Positions 54,213-62,770 of a stretch of 64,000 nt of DNA are shown here, piece after piece (positions within the stretch are counted from its first letter, which is position 1; each line of letters starts with the position of its first letter). Origin of the DNA: Janthinobacterium sp. (GTDB lineage Bacteria; Pseudomonadota; Gammaproteobacteria; Burkholderiales; Burkholderiaceae_D). Location of the stretch: the NCBI RefSeq assembly GCF_009923995.1, contig NZ_RFSK01000013.1, positions 46,691-110,690 on the forward strand. The letters are read 5' to 3'. The notes beneath the pieces are model-generated. The model had not been told where the DNA came from, did not search any database, and saw only the letters and a program-made list of their open reading frames with translations. The position numbers and the translations under genes are program-made.

Positions 54213-54671
54213 TTACTCCCATTTTGCTGTCTTGGCAATTTGTACGATGGAATACAGCATGGATGCCATTACATTTGTGTCGGCGTAGCTGTTCTGATGT
54301 TCATAACCATTCGCTTCTGCCATGCCATGTACGAAAAGTGTGCCTGTAATATGTCGGGCAGAACGGTCTGACGGTACCGTCCCATCACCGTGTGCACTGG
54401 CTGGCTGTAGCCTTAATTTTAATATATTCCCTCCTGCCTGAACCGAGAATTGCCCTTTGGCATCATCTTCAAGTAGTTTCCATTTTTCAGGTAACGGCTC
54501 GAATTTATTCCAGGGATCATTTGAGCCACTGTGAAGGCCGTCAATTAATTTAAATACGACTTTTCCGTAACTCAAGAAATTTCGTGAGGCGCAATAGCTT
54601 GCATAAGTGTTTGGATGGAAATTTTTCTCTATGGAGGATAAGAATTCTGCGGCGTTTTTTATTCGCCGCAT
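54213..54671 (-). pseudogene. C-terminal remnant of a T6SS lipase effector (Tle-like alpha/beta hydrolase)
   Basis: A 152-residue open frame that corresponds only to the end of a lipase: it keeps the acid motif HGDGTVPSD and a terminal GYEHQNSYADTNVMAS block with the catalytic-type His, but the GxSxG nucleophile half is missing. A stop lies four codons upstream of its first Met, so no N-terminal part can be read through. It ends three bases before the Tli4 immunity gene, the usual effector-immunity order. AT-rich like its immunity partner. Best read as a truncated effector gene. Confidence 0.75.
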
Positions 54672-54820
54672 TGTTTTTTTCTATTTCGCCACCTTTTTTC
54701 CGAGGGAGGTTTGCGGGATTTATCCAGTTTGGATTGATTAGCCTCTACCACGCATTGGGTGGCTGAAGATAAATACTGTCTAGTGCCGTCGCCTTGTCGC
54801 GAGGCCAAGTCCATAAAACC

Positions 54821-54922
54821 TTATTCTGAGCATACACAATTGGGGAAGTCGATCTTCAGCAGGCGCCGTTCTTGCGCGGCAAGGTCGAAGACCGATAGCG
54901 TCGCCTGTATGCTTGCATGCAT
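54821..54922 (-). pseudogene. 5' stub of a vgrG-like gene
   Basis: A 33-residue frame with an excellent ribosome site (GGAGG seven bases before the ATG) starting MHASIQATLSVFDLAAQERR then LLKIDFP. This resembles the opening of VgrG spike proteins. After LLKIDFP the sequence diverges and stops. It begins 12 bases after the PAAR stop, where vgrG is often found. The assignment to vgrG rests on position and this short opening only. Confidence 0.5.
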
Positions 54923-54934
54923 GGCCTGCCTCCG

Positions 54935-55189
54935 TTACAGGGATGTGATCAGGCGGGCGCCGCAGGCCGTGGTATCGCCGTCATAGGCGTACGGCTTGCC
55001 CATGTGTTTTGCGCCTGCGCCGTCCGGCGTGATGGGAAAGCTGCCCTTGCACTTGGGGCAGAAGGTTGTATCGTCGGCCAGCGCCGCCGTCTTCCCCATG
55101 ACGGTGCTGCCGGACGATGCGCTGGTAACCTTGCCGCCGTGATCGGTTGCATCGCCGAGCCGGATGACGCCGCGTCCTGCATGTTTCAT
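54935..55189 (-). CDS. PAAR-domain protein, T6SS spike tip
   Basis: An 84-residue PAAR protein: RGVIRLGDATDHGGKVTSAS, TFCPKCKGSFPITPDG, and ACGARLITSL at the end. PAAR proteins cap the VgrG spike and carry Cys/His residues that bind zinc at the tip; a CxxC and additional His residues are visible. It carries no C-terminal toxin extension. It lies 29 bases downstream of tssG, in the same operon. Confidence 0.88.
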   Translation of the reverse strand: MKHAGRGVIRLGDATDHGGKVTSASSGSTVMGKTAALADDTTFCPKCKGSFPITPDGAGAKHMGKPYAYDGDTTACGARLITSL

Positions 55190-55218
55190 GCCTGCCTCGT
55201 TTTCCAGGGTTGAACTGC

Positions 55219-56244
55219 TCAAGCCAGTTGCAGCAAATAACGCACTTCGGCGCCGCGGACCTTGCCTTGTGCCGTCTGCAGGAACGTCGTCCAGCCAAGG
55301 CGCCGTCTTTCTGCCGGGACAGCGCTCAGGAACAAGGGGGAAATGCATGGCGGACTCAGTATCAGCCGCACTTCATATTGCAAGTCGGGTGCGCCAAACA
55401 GCGCCAGCATCGTTGCCAGTGCCGCCGCGCCGGCGCTGCGCGGCAGGAAGCGTTGCAGACCGGCAGGGTCCAGCGGGCCGATGTGCAGGCGGACGCGCAT
55501 GTCCTGGCGCCACAGTCGCAGGCCTATGGTTGCGCCGCGCGCCAGGCTAAAGTTGACATTGCCCAGCAGGCTGCGCCGATTTTTTTCCAGATAGTCCCAG
55601 CCACCGACAAATTGTTGCAGGGAGACGGGCACGCCGCAGTACTCGGCCAGCACGGGGCCGATCGCTTGCGCGGAGACGGGGCGGCAACGCAGCAGACCCG
55701 CGTACCAGGCCGCCACGTCCTGCGTCACGATTTCAGGTTCCGCACCCGGCGGCAGCGCATGGCGCCGTATGCCGGCCACTGCCGTCAGCAGGGGGCGTTG
55801 CGTATCCTTTGCCTGGGTCTGGAGCGTCGATTCCAGGCGATACTTTTCCCACGCCTGGTAATACAGCGCAACCATGCGGTGTGAAAAGATGTCAATGAAG
55901 GCCGAGACGCCAGCGTCCTTGCCCGACAAGCGGTGGGCGGCGATGCGTTCCGAGTGGTGCAGGGGCAGGGTGCCGCCGACGCCCAGAAAACGCATGAACG
56001 TTGGTATCAGGGTCAGTTGTTCATTCTCGTCGAGCGAGAGTTCCTCGATTTCACTGGCTGGAAAAACCAACGACAAGCTGTTCTTGAAGCGCAACACCTG
56101 GCTGAAGGCTTGAGTATGGGGCACGTTCTGCCTATGTAGCCAGCACAGCAGAATGCGCACTGCCTGCACGAACTGATAGCGATATGGCTCGGCCAGCAAG
56201 TGCTGGATTACACCAGATTCTGCAGTCCGCTTCTTGGTTTGCAT
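55219..56244 (-). CDS. tssG: T6SS baseplate subunit TssG
   Basis: A 341-residue baseplate wedge protein that works as TssF2-TssG. Typical opening HLLAEPYRYQFVQAVRILL, then VLRFKNSLSLVFPASEIEEL, IPTFMRFLGVGGTLPLHHSE and DIFSHRMVALYYQAWEKYR. The length fits the family (about 330-350). The start at 56244 lies inside the end of tssF, overlapping by 37 bases, which implies coupled translation. Confidence 0.93.
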   Translation of the reverse strand: MQTKKRTAESGVIQHLLAEPYRYQFVQAVRILLCWLHRQNVPHTQAFSQVLRFKNSLSLVFPASEIEELSLDENEQLTLIPTFMRFLGVGGTLPLHHSERIAAHRLSGKDAGVSAFIDIFSHRMVALYYQAWEKYRLESTLQTQAKDTQRPLLTAVAGIRRHALPPGAEPEIVTQDVAAWYAGLLRCRPVSAQAIGPVLAEYCGVPVSLQQFVGGWDYLEKNRRSLLGNVNFSLARGATIGLRLWRQDMRVRLHIGPLDPAGLQRFLPRSAGAAALATMLALFGAPDLQYEVRLILSPPCISPLFLSAVPAERRRLGWTTFLQTAQGKVRGAEVRYLLQLA

Positions 56245-58013
56245 CGGATCAGCTCCTCTCCGTTTTGCAGTGACAGCGCCACCAGTTCGATGAAGCTGTT
56301 GATTTGTACATACAGCCCCAGGAAATGATCGATAAGCTGCACGAACAAGTGCATGCTGCTGCCGACGAACGCCTCCTCGTCCAGCGTGATGCGCACCTCC
56401 ACGCCATGCGCCAGCGAGGTGCCGCGCTTGTGCCGCAACCATGTCGTGGTCGGCGAGTGCGCCAGCGCGACGATGCCGCTGATCTGGCGCTGCGAGCTTG
56501 CCGATTGGGACAGGTCATACAGCGTCAGCATTTCGCGCAGGGCCGGCAAGCCTTCCTGCACCAGTGCATGATGATTCAGCGCCAGGTGCGAGATGAGGCG
56601 CCAGTGCAAGCCTGCACCCGTTGAAAAGCGTTGCGTCCGGCTGGGGCGGCGCAGCATGTGCAGCGCGGGTCCGGCACCGCACGGTTGCAAGTCCCCCTGT
56701 GGCTGGCCGTATTTGAGCGCAAGGGGAAGATCGCGATTGCTGCATGTCAGCGACAGCGACATGCTGGCCTTTTCATGGATCAAGGGATTGAAGTCCCCAT
56801 CGATCAGCGTGATTTTCTTTTCATGACCAGGGCTGTAGGCGGCCAAAGCCCTATCGTGGCGCATGATCCAGTAATGGCCCTGTTGCGCCGCGCCTTCGCC
56901 ATGGCGCAGGCTGTACAGCGGGCGAAATTCAGTCAGCGTGCTTTCGCTGCCGCGTTGGCGCAGCAAGCGCACCGCATCGACGGAGACGACTTCGTAACCA
57001 TGGGCATGGGTAGCGTGGGGCAGCACGGAATAGTCGGTCTTTTGCCGGGTGACTGAGATCGGTACGCCTTCCTGGCGGAAGAGATTGACGGCCGGACTGC
57101 AGCCCAGCCTTAAGTTCTCGCTGCAAGTGCTGGACAGCATGCGCGCCGCAGCGGAGTCGGGGCGCAAACCAGCCATGCACAGATGCAGGGTAAAGCGCTG
57201 GCACCCGGGCGGCAATACAGCACTCAGCACCGCGATATCGATGTCAAAGAAATTGAATTTTTCCGGATATGCAAAATACTCGCTCAGAATACGGTAGGCC
57301 GGCTGGGAACGTGCACCGAAGGGTATCAATGCGTCCGAGTCGGCAAAACCGACGGGCGTCAAAGGCACGGCGGGCAATGCCATCCATGGCATCGCGTCGA
57401 TCGACACAAAAGCGCAGACTGCATGCATGAACAGGGCATCGCGCAAGGCGGCGGAAAACGAAGCTTCGCCATCGATGAAAACGCGCAGTGATGCCGGCGC
57501 CGCGTCGAGATGCCGGATACCGATGTTCAGCGAGGAGCTGGCTGATGCCGGCACACGGACGCCTGGCGGTGCCATGATCATCGTATCGAAATCCACGCGC
57601 TCTATTACCGATGCTCCTGTCGTCATGTCGTAGACAGTCTTGAAGCGGCAGCGCACGCCGCGCACAGGCGTTGCGTCCATTTCGCTGCCGGCCGGGAGGT
57701 GCAAGACGCCCGCCCCGGCGGCTGGCGCGGGCTGCTGCACGATGCTGCACGATGGGAAGGGGCGTAGATAATGCGGAAACAGGGCTTCGAACAGGGCTTC
57801 CGTAAATTGCGGATAGTCGTCATCGAGCCGTTTCGAAATGCGCGCCGCCAGCATGGCCACCGATTCGATCAAGTGTTCGACGTGCGGATCCTCGCAAGAT
57901 TCGCCGGACATGTGTAATTTTCCGGCGATTCTCGGATAGCGTTCGGAGAATTCACGGCAATGCCGCCGTAGCATCACCAGCTCGCGCTCGAAATACGGCA
58001 GCAAATCCTCCAT
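56208..58013 (-). CDS. tssF: T6SS baseplate subunit TssF
   Basis: A 601-residue baseplate wedge subunit. Diagnostic opening LPYFERELVMLRRHCREFSE then RYPRIAGKL, DPHVEHLIESVAMLAARISK and LFEALFPHYLRPFPS. The C-terminus contains LAHGVEVRITLDEEAFVGSS and FVQLIDHFLGLYVQINSF, as in the family. It is divergent from tssK with 175 bases between, a shared regulatory region. No tssE precedes it, unlike in many clusters. Confidence 0.95.
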   Translation of the reverse strand: MEDLLPYFERELVMLRRHCREFSERYPRIAGKLHMSGESCEDPHVEHLIESVAMLAARISKRLDDDYPQFTEALFEALFPHYLRPFPSCSIVQQPAPAAGAGVLHLPAGSEMDATPVRGVRCRFKTVYDMTTGASVIERVDFDTMIMAPPGVRVPASASSSLNIGIRHLDAAPASLRVFIDGEASFSAALRDALFMHAVCAFVSIDAMPWMALPAVPLTPVGFADSDALIPFGARSQPAYRILSEYFAYPEKFNFFDIDIAVLSAVLPPGCQRFTLHLCMAGLRPDSAAARMLSSTCSENLRLGCSPAVNLFRQEGVPISVTRQKTDYSVLPHATHAHGYEVVSVDAVRLLRQRGSESTLTEFRPLYSLRHGEGAAQQGHYWIMRHDRALAAYSPGHEKKITLIDGDFNPLIHEKASMSLSLTCSNRDLPLALKYGQPQGDLQPCGAGPALHMLRRPSRTQRFSTGAGLHWRLISHLALNHHALVQEGLPALREMLTLYDLSQSASSQRQISGIVALAHSPTTTWLRHKRGTSLAHGVEVRITLDEEAFVGSSMHLFVQLIDHFLGLYVQINSFIELVALSLQNGEELIRCKPRSGLQNLV

Positions 58014-58188
58014 CTCTCTTTTCCTGTGTTTTTGCGGTGGAATGCTCAGTATCCGGGTGTTTGTCTAAAGGTAAATTGCGTTTGCGCAAATAATTGAACA
58101 GCGTTACTGCGCAACATCAACGACGTCCATGCTGGCCACATCAGACTGGCAAGGCAGCAAGATTCCAACGGTCAACACGGAGAACGCA

Positions 58189-59535
58189 ATGACACTGCCA
58201 TCCAAATTACTCTGGTCCGAAGGCCTGGCCATCGGCCCCCAGCAATTTCAGCAGCTGGACCGCTACCATGAAGCACGTCTGCAATGTCTGGCTTCATTGA
58301 TTAATCCCCATTTATGGGGTGTGCATGGCGTCAGCTGGAATGCGGATGCACTGGCCAACAATAGCCTGCGGGCGGATACCATGTCGCTCGTCTTTCAGGA
58401 CGGGGAGCTCTTCGACGCGCCGCTTGGCGATGTCTTGCCCAGTGCGGTTGACCTGTCCAAGCTGCCCTCCAGCGAACATGGCTTCACTTTTTATGCCGCC
58501 TTGCCCGCCTTGCAGGCACATGGCGGCAATGTGAGCTCCGCAGGCGCGCGCTATGTCCAGGCGGATATCGAAACCCCGGATCTGTACAGCGAGGCAGTCA
58601 GCATAGACGTCGCTTACCTCAAGAAACGCGTGTATCTGCTGTCGCAGCTGGACCCCCTGAATGATTACCTGGCCATTCCGGTGATCCGTCTGTACCGCGC
58701 CGGCAATGGCAGCTTTGAAATCGATACCTCCTTCATCCCGCCCGGCCTGAGCATCAGCGCCGAGCCTGCACTGCAGAAAATGCTCGATTCGCTGATCGAC
58801 CGCATGGGCGCGAAAATCGAAGCCTTGTACAGCCGGCACCGTCAGCCCGGTAACAATGCGGTTGAATTTCATGGCGGCGATGTTTCCTCGTTCTGGATGC
58901 TCCATACCTTGAGCACCGCCAGCGCCATGCTCAGTCATTGCGCCAGCTACCGGCGCCACCACCCCGTGTATCTGTTTGAAAAACTGATGGCGTTGGCCGG
59001 TGGCTTGATGACGTTCTCAAAAAAATACACCCTGAGTGACTTGCCTGCCTATGCTCACGAGGACGCGGCTCCCGGGTTTGGCAAGCTCGATGGCATCATT
59101 CGTGACCTGATCGATACCGTGCTCCTGTCGCGTTACTTCCCGATTGCGCTGTCCAACGATGCGCAACAAAACACCCACTATCACGGCGTGCTCGATGCGA
59201 CGCGGATTGACCGTCAGACCGAACTCTGTCTGGCGGTCAATGCCGATATGCCGGCGCTGGAACTGGTCGCCACGGTGCCCTTGCAGTTCAAGATTTCATC
59301 TCCGGACAATATCGAACTCTTGCTGGGCCGGGCGCTGCCCGGTGCCGAGTTGCGCCATATGGCCCAGGTGCCCGCCGAAGTGCCGGTGCGGCCCAATACA
59401 TACTACTTTTCGATCGATAGCAAGGGCAGTATCTATGACAGCATGATCAAGGCACAGGCGATTGCGATTTACGTGCCGGCTGGCATAAAAGGGCTGAAGC
59501 TGGAATTGTTCGGCATCAGCGGCACCGCTGCGTAA
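58189..59535 (+). CDS. tssK: T6SS baseplate-membrane adaptor TssK
   Basis: A 448-residue trimeric adaptor connecting the baseplate to the TssJLM membrane complex. Family opening SKLLWSEGLAIGPQQFQQLD followed by RYHEARL, then HPVYLFEKLMALAGGLMTF, LDGIIRDLIDTVLL and the C-terminal RPNTYYFSI. ATG at 58189 with ACGGAG upstream; an earlier in-frame ATG at 58129 lacks a good site. In most clusters tssK is followed by tssL and tssM; here the next gene is an unrelated kinase, so the locus is split or reduced. Confidence 0.94.
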   Translation: MTLPSKLLWSEGLAIGPQQFQQLDRYHEARLQCLASLINPHLWGVHGVSWNADALANNSLRADTMSLVFQDGELFDAPLGDVLPSAVDLSKLPSSEHGFTFYAALPALQAHGGNVSSAGARYVQADIETPDLYSEAVSIDVAYLKKRVYLLSQLDPLNDYLAIPVIRLYRAGNGSFEIDTSFIPPGLSISAEPALQKMLDSLIDRMGAKIEALYSRHRQPGNNAVEFHGGDVSSFWMLHTLSTASAMLSHCASYRRHHPVYLFEKLMALAGGLMTFSKKYTLSDLPAYAHEDAAPGFGKLDGIIRDLIDTVLLSRYFPIALSNDAQQNTHYHGVLDATRIDRQTELCLAVNADMPALELVATVPLQFKISSPDNIELLLGRALPGAELRHMAQVPAEVPVRPNTYYFSIDSKGSIYDSMIKAQAIAIYVPAGIKGLKLELFGISGTAA

Positions 59536-59650
59536 CGATGGGTGGCGGGCGGGTGTATTGTCAAATGTTTGCCCTAAGCAATAGACTTGCCCCGCCAGTT
59601 GACGTTATCATGTTTTTGTAAGTGTCGGTGGCCGCGCAGTCGGCGCATCG

Positions 59651-62600
59651 ATGACACGGGATGACAGGCGAAAGCGAGCATGGGCATGGCGAATGATGCG
59701 TGACGTGCCGGGCGGCTTGCGGCCTGGCGGCGGGGTGGGCAGGGCAGCGGTGCGCCGCTGCCGCCGCGCATTGCTGTGGCTATTGTGCGCCGCCGCCGTT
59801 GCCGCACCGGTGTCCGCCGCCGCGCCGCCGCTGCGCAGCCAGCGCGTGCTCTTCCTGAACGCCTACGATTACGGCCGCGCCGGCGTGGAATCGTACACGC
59901 GCACCTATGTCGCGGCCATGACGGCGGCCGGCCTGGCCAGCGAGAATGTCATGGTCGAGCACCTGAGCCTCAATACCCAGGGCGATCCGGCCCTGCGCGG
60001 CGAGATGCGCGATTTGTTGCTATTAAGATACACTCACATGATGGGGCGCAAGGCCGATCTGATCGTTGCCATGCAGCAGCCGGCGCTCGACTATCTGCTG
60101 ACGGAACTGGCGCCTCTGGCGCGCGGCGTGCCCGTGCTGGCGATCAATACCTCGGGCAAGGCCTTGCCGGCCGGCAGTGCCGGCGTCATCTGGCAGCAAA
60201 AGGCGAATGTCGACTTTCCCGGTACCCTGGCGCAGGCGATGGCGCTGTTTCCCGATACCAAGACTATCGTCATGGCCGTCGGCGCCAGCGAGGCCGACCA
60301 GGCCTTGAAGCGCAGCATGGAGCAGGCGGCGCTGGCCTGGCAGGGGCGAGTTTCCATGGAGTATCTCGACCACCTCACCCTGGCGCAGATGCGCGTGAAG
60401 GTGGCGCACCTGCCTGCCGACACGCTGCTGGTGGCGGGCAATGTCAACCGCGACGTGGCCGGCAACCTCGCCACACCCGTGCAGTTTGCGGGGCAGCTGG
60501 CGCGGCTGGCGAACGTGCCCGCCTTCGGCATGTACAACGCCAGCGTGGGCCAGGGCATCCTCGGCGGCTCCATCCTGCATATCGAACGGGCCGCGCAGCA
60601 GGTGGCGCAGCTGTCGCTGGCGCTGCTGGCGGGCAAATCGCCCGGCGCGCCCGGGACCCTGCTGCCGCCGGCACGCCCCGTGCCCATGTATGACTGGGAG
60701 CAATTGCAGCGCTGGGATGCCGACGTCAGCCGCCTGCCGCCGCAAACCCTGTTCGTCAACCGTCCGCCGCAGCTGTGGCATGAGCACCGCGTGGCCGTGC
60801 TGTCCGTGGGCGCCGTGTTCATCGTGATGGCCGGCCTGCTGAGCGCCTTGCTGCTGCAGCGGCGCCGCCTGCGCCGCGCCGAGAGCGAGGCGCGCGAAAG
60901 CGAACAGCGCTTCCGCATCCTCGTCGAGCACGCCCCCGAAGCCATCGTCGTCTACGACCTGGACCTGGACCGCTTCATCGACGCCAACAGCAGCGCGCAG
61001 CGCATGCTGGGCCTGTCGCGCGAGGAATTGCTGCGCAAGGGGCCGTTCGACCTGTACAGCGCGGAGCAGCCCGACGCCTTGCCGCTGGGCCTGATGGTGG
61101 AGGAGCATTTGCGCCGCGCCATGCTGGGCGAGCCCATCCTCGTCGAGCGCAACGTGCGGCGCGCCGACGGCACCGTCTTTCCCTGCGAGGTACGGCTGGT
61201 CAAGCTGCCGATGGAAGGGCGGCGCCTGGTGCGCAGCGGCATCGTCGACATTTCCGAGCGCAAGCACAGCGAGCAGGAACTGCTGGGCTACCGCGACCAC
61301 CTGGAAGAGCTGGTGCAGCAGCGCACGGCTGCCCTGTCCGTCGCCGTCACCGAGGCCGAATCGGCCAACCGCGCGAAAAGCGTCTTCCTCGCCAACATGA
61401 GCCATGAATTGCGCACGCCCTTGAATTCCGTGATCGGCTTTTCGCAGATGATGGCCGATTCGAGCAGCATGTTCGAGGAAGAAAAGCATAACCTGGCCAT
61501 CATCAACCGCGCCGGCCACCACTTGCTGACCCTGATCAATGACATCCTGGAACTGTCGAAGATCGAGGCGGGCCGCATGCAGCTGCAAACGGGACCCGTG
61601 GACTTGAACGGCTTGCTCGACGAAGTGCTGGAAATGGTGCGCATGCGCTCCGGCGGCCAGGGCATCGCGCTGCGGCTGGAGCGCTCGGGCGTGCCGCCGC
61701 TGGTGCGCCTCGATGGCGCCAAGCTGCGCCAGGTGCTGCTCAATCTGCTGTCCAACGCGCTCAAGTTCATCGAGCAGGGCAGCGTGACCCTGGCCTTGCA
61801 CTGCCAGGCGCAGGACGATGGCCAGGTGGCGCTGGCGTTCGCCGTGCGCGATACGGGCAGCGGCATCGCCGAGGCCGACCTGGAACGCATCTTCGAGCCA
61901 TTCGTGCAGGCCGACAGCGCCGTGGCGCAGGCGGGCACGGGCCTGGGCCTGACGATTTCGCGCGAATTCGTGCGCCTGATGGGCGGCGAGCTGCGCGTCG
62001 AGTCGGCGCTGGGGGCAGGTTCCGTGTTCCGCTTCGAGTTGCGCGCGCCGCGCGTGCTGCAGCCTGCCGCGGCGCCCGTGGCGCCGGGCCGCGTGGCGCG
62101 CCTGCCGCCCGCGCAGCGGGGACGCATGGTGCTGCTGGTGGACGATGACGAGAATTGCCGCAAGCTGCTGGCCGGCCTGCTGGCGCCGCTCGGTTTCCAG
62201 CTGCACGAGGCGGCGGGCGGCGCGCCGGCGCAGGCCATGCTGGCGGCGCAGCGCTACGACATGGTGCTCAGCGACTGGCGCATGCCGGACATGGATGGCC
62301 TGGCGCTGACGCGCTGGCTGCGCGCCCAGGCGCATCTGGCGCAGCCGCGCCTCGTGATCATGACGGCCTCCGCCTTCGAGGAAGAAAAGCAGGAAGCGCT
62401 GGCGGCGGGCGCCGACGGCTTCCTGCGCAAGCCGATCGAACAGGAGCACTTGTTCGCCATGCTGGAGCAGCAGCTGGGCCTGCGCTTCCAGCGCGCCGAG
62501 GCGCAAGCACCCTCCGCGCCAGGGGCGCCCGGCGCCGCCCTTGACCTGGCGCAGGCGATGGGCCGCCTGGGCGCGGCCGAGCGGCAGGCGCTGCTCGAAT

Positions 62601-62770
62601 CGGTGCAGGCGCTCGATTTGCGTCGCAGCGCCATCGTGCTGGCCGGCGTGGCCACCCGCTGGCCGCAGCTGGCCGCGCATCTGGCCGCCATGCTGGAACA
62701 GCACCAGTACCAGCCGCTGTGCGCCCTGCTGGCGCAGCTGGCCGGCGAGCCGCAAGGCACGGACGCATGA
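59651..62770 (+). CDS. Membrane hybrid histidine kinase with periplasmic binding-protein sensor
   Basis: A kinase of up to 1039 residues. After a hydrophobic export signal (LLWLLCAAAVAAPVSAAA) comes a periplasmic domain resembling ABC substrate-binding (TrpX-type) proteins (about residues 62-350; LFLNAYDYGRAGVESYTRTY, LINT-like AINTSGKALP), a TM helix (VAVLSVGAVFIVMAGLLSAL), a PAS domain (FRILVEHAPEAIVVYDL), HisKA ([17 protein letters not shown]), HATPase (NLLSNALKFIEQG, GTGLGLTISREFV) and a receiver (Asp in VLSDWRMPDMDG). The exact start among 59651, 59693 and 59696 is uncertain. The stop overlaps the next gene by four bases. Confidence 0.9.
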   Translation: MTRDDRRKRAWAWRMMRDVPGGLRPGGGVGRAAVRRCRRALLWLLCAAAVAAPVSAAAPPLRSQRVLFLNAYDYGRAGVESYTRTYVAAMTAAGLASENVMVEHLSLNTQGDPALRGEMRDLLLLRYTHMMGRKADLIVAMQQPALDYLLTELAPLARGVPVLAINTSGKALPAGSAGVIWQQKANVDFPGTLAQAMALFPDTKTIVMAVGASEADQALKRSMEQAALAWQGRVSMEYLDHLTLAQMRVKVAHLPADTLLVAGNVNRDVAGNLATPVQFAGQLARLANVPAFGMYNASVGQGILGGSILHIERAAQQVAQLSLALLAGKSPGAPGTLLPPARPVPMYDWEQLQRWDADVSRLPPQTLFVNRPPQLWHEHRVAVLSVGAVFIVMAGLLSALLLQRRRLRRAESEARESEQRFRILVEHAPEAIVVYDLDLDRFIDANSSAQRMLGLSREELLRKGPFDLYSAEQPDALPLGLMVEEHLRRAMLGEPILVERNVRRADGTVFPCEVRLVKLPMEGRRLVRSGIVDISERKHSEQELLGYRDHLEELVQQRTAALSVAVTEAESANRAKSVFLANMSHELRTPLNSVIGFSQMMADSSSMFEEEKHNLAIINRAGHHLLTLINDILELSKIEAGRMQLQTGPVDLNGLLDEVLEMVRMRSGGQGIALRLERSGVPPLVRLDGAKLRQVLLNLLSNALKFIEQGSVTLALHCQAQDDGQVALAFAVRDTGSGIAEADLERIFEPFVQADSAVAQAGTGLGLTISREFVRLMGGELRVESALGAGSVFRFELRAPRVLQPAAAPVAPGRVARLPPAQRGRMVLLVDDDENCRKLLAGLLAPLGFQLHEAAGGAPAQAMLAAQRYDMVLSDWRMPDMDGLALTRWLRAQAHLAQPRLVIMTASAFEEEKQEALAAGADGFLRKPIEQEHLFAMLEQQLGLRFQRAEAQAPSAPGAPGAALDLAQAMGRLGAAERQALLESVQALDLRRSAIVLAGVATRWPQLAAHLAAMLEQHQYQPLCALLAQLAGEPQGTDA

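Noticed and set aside
54659..54814. A 51-codon minus-strand frame between the vgrG stub and the lipase remnant
   Set aside because: It has no ribosome site or recognisable family; I treat it as unassigned DNA at the deletion scar, possibly part of a lost element.
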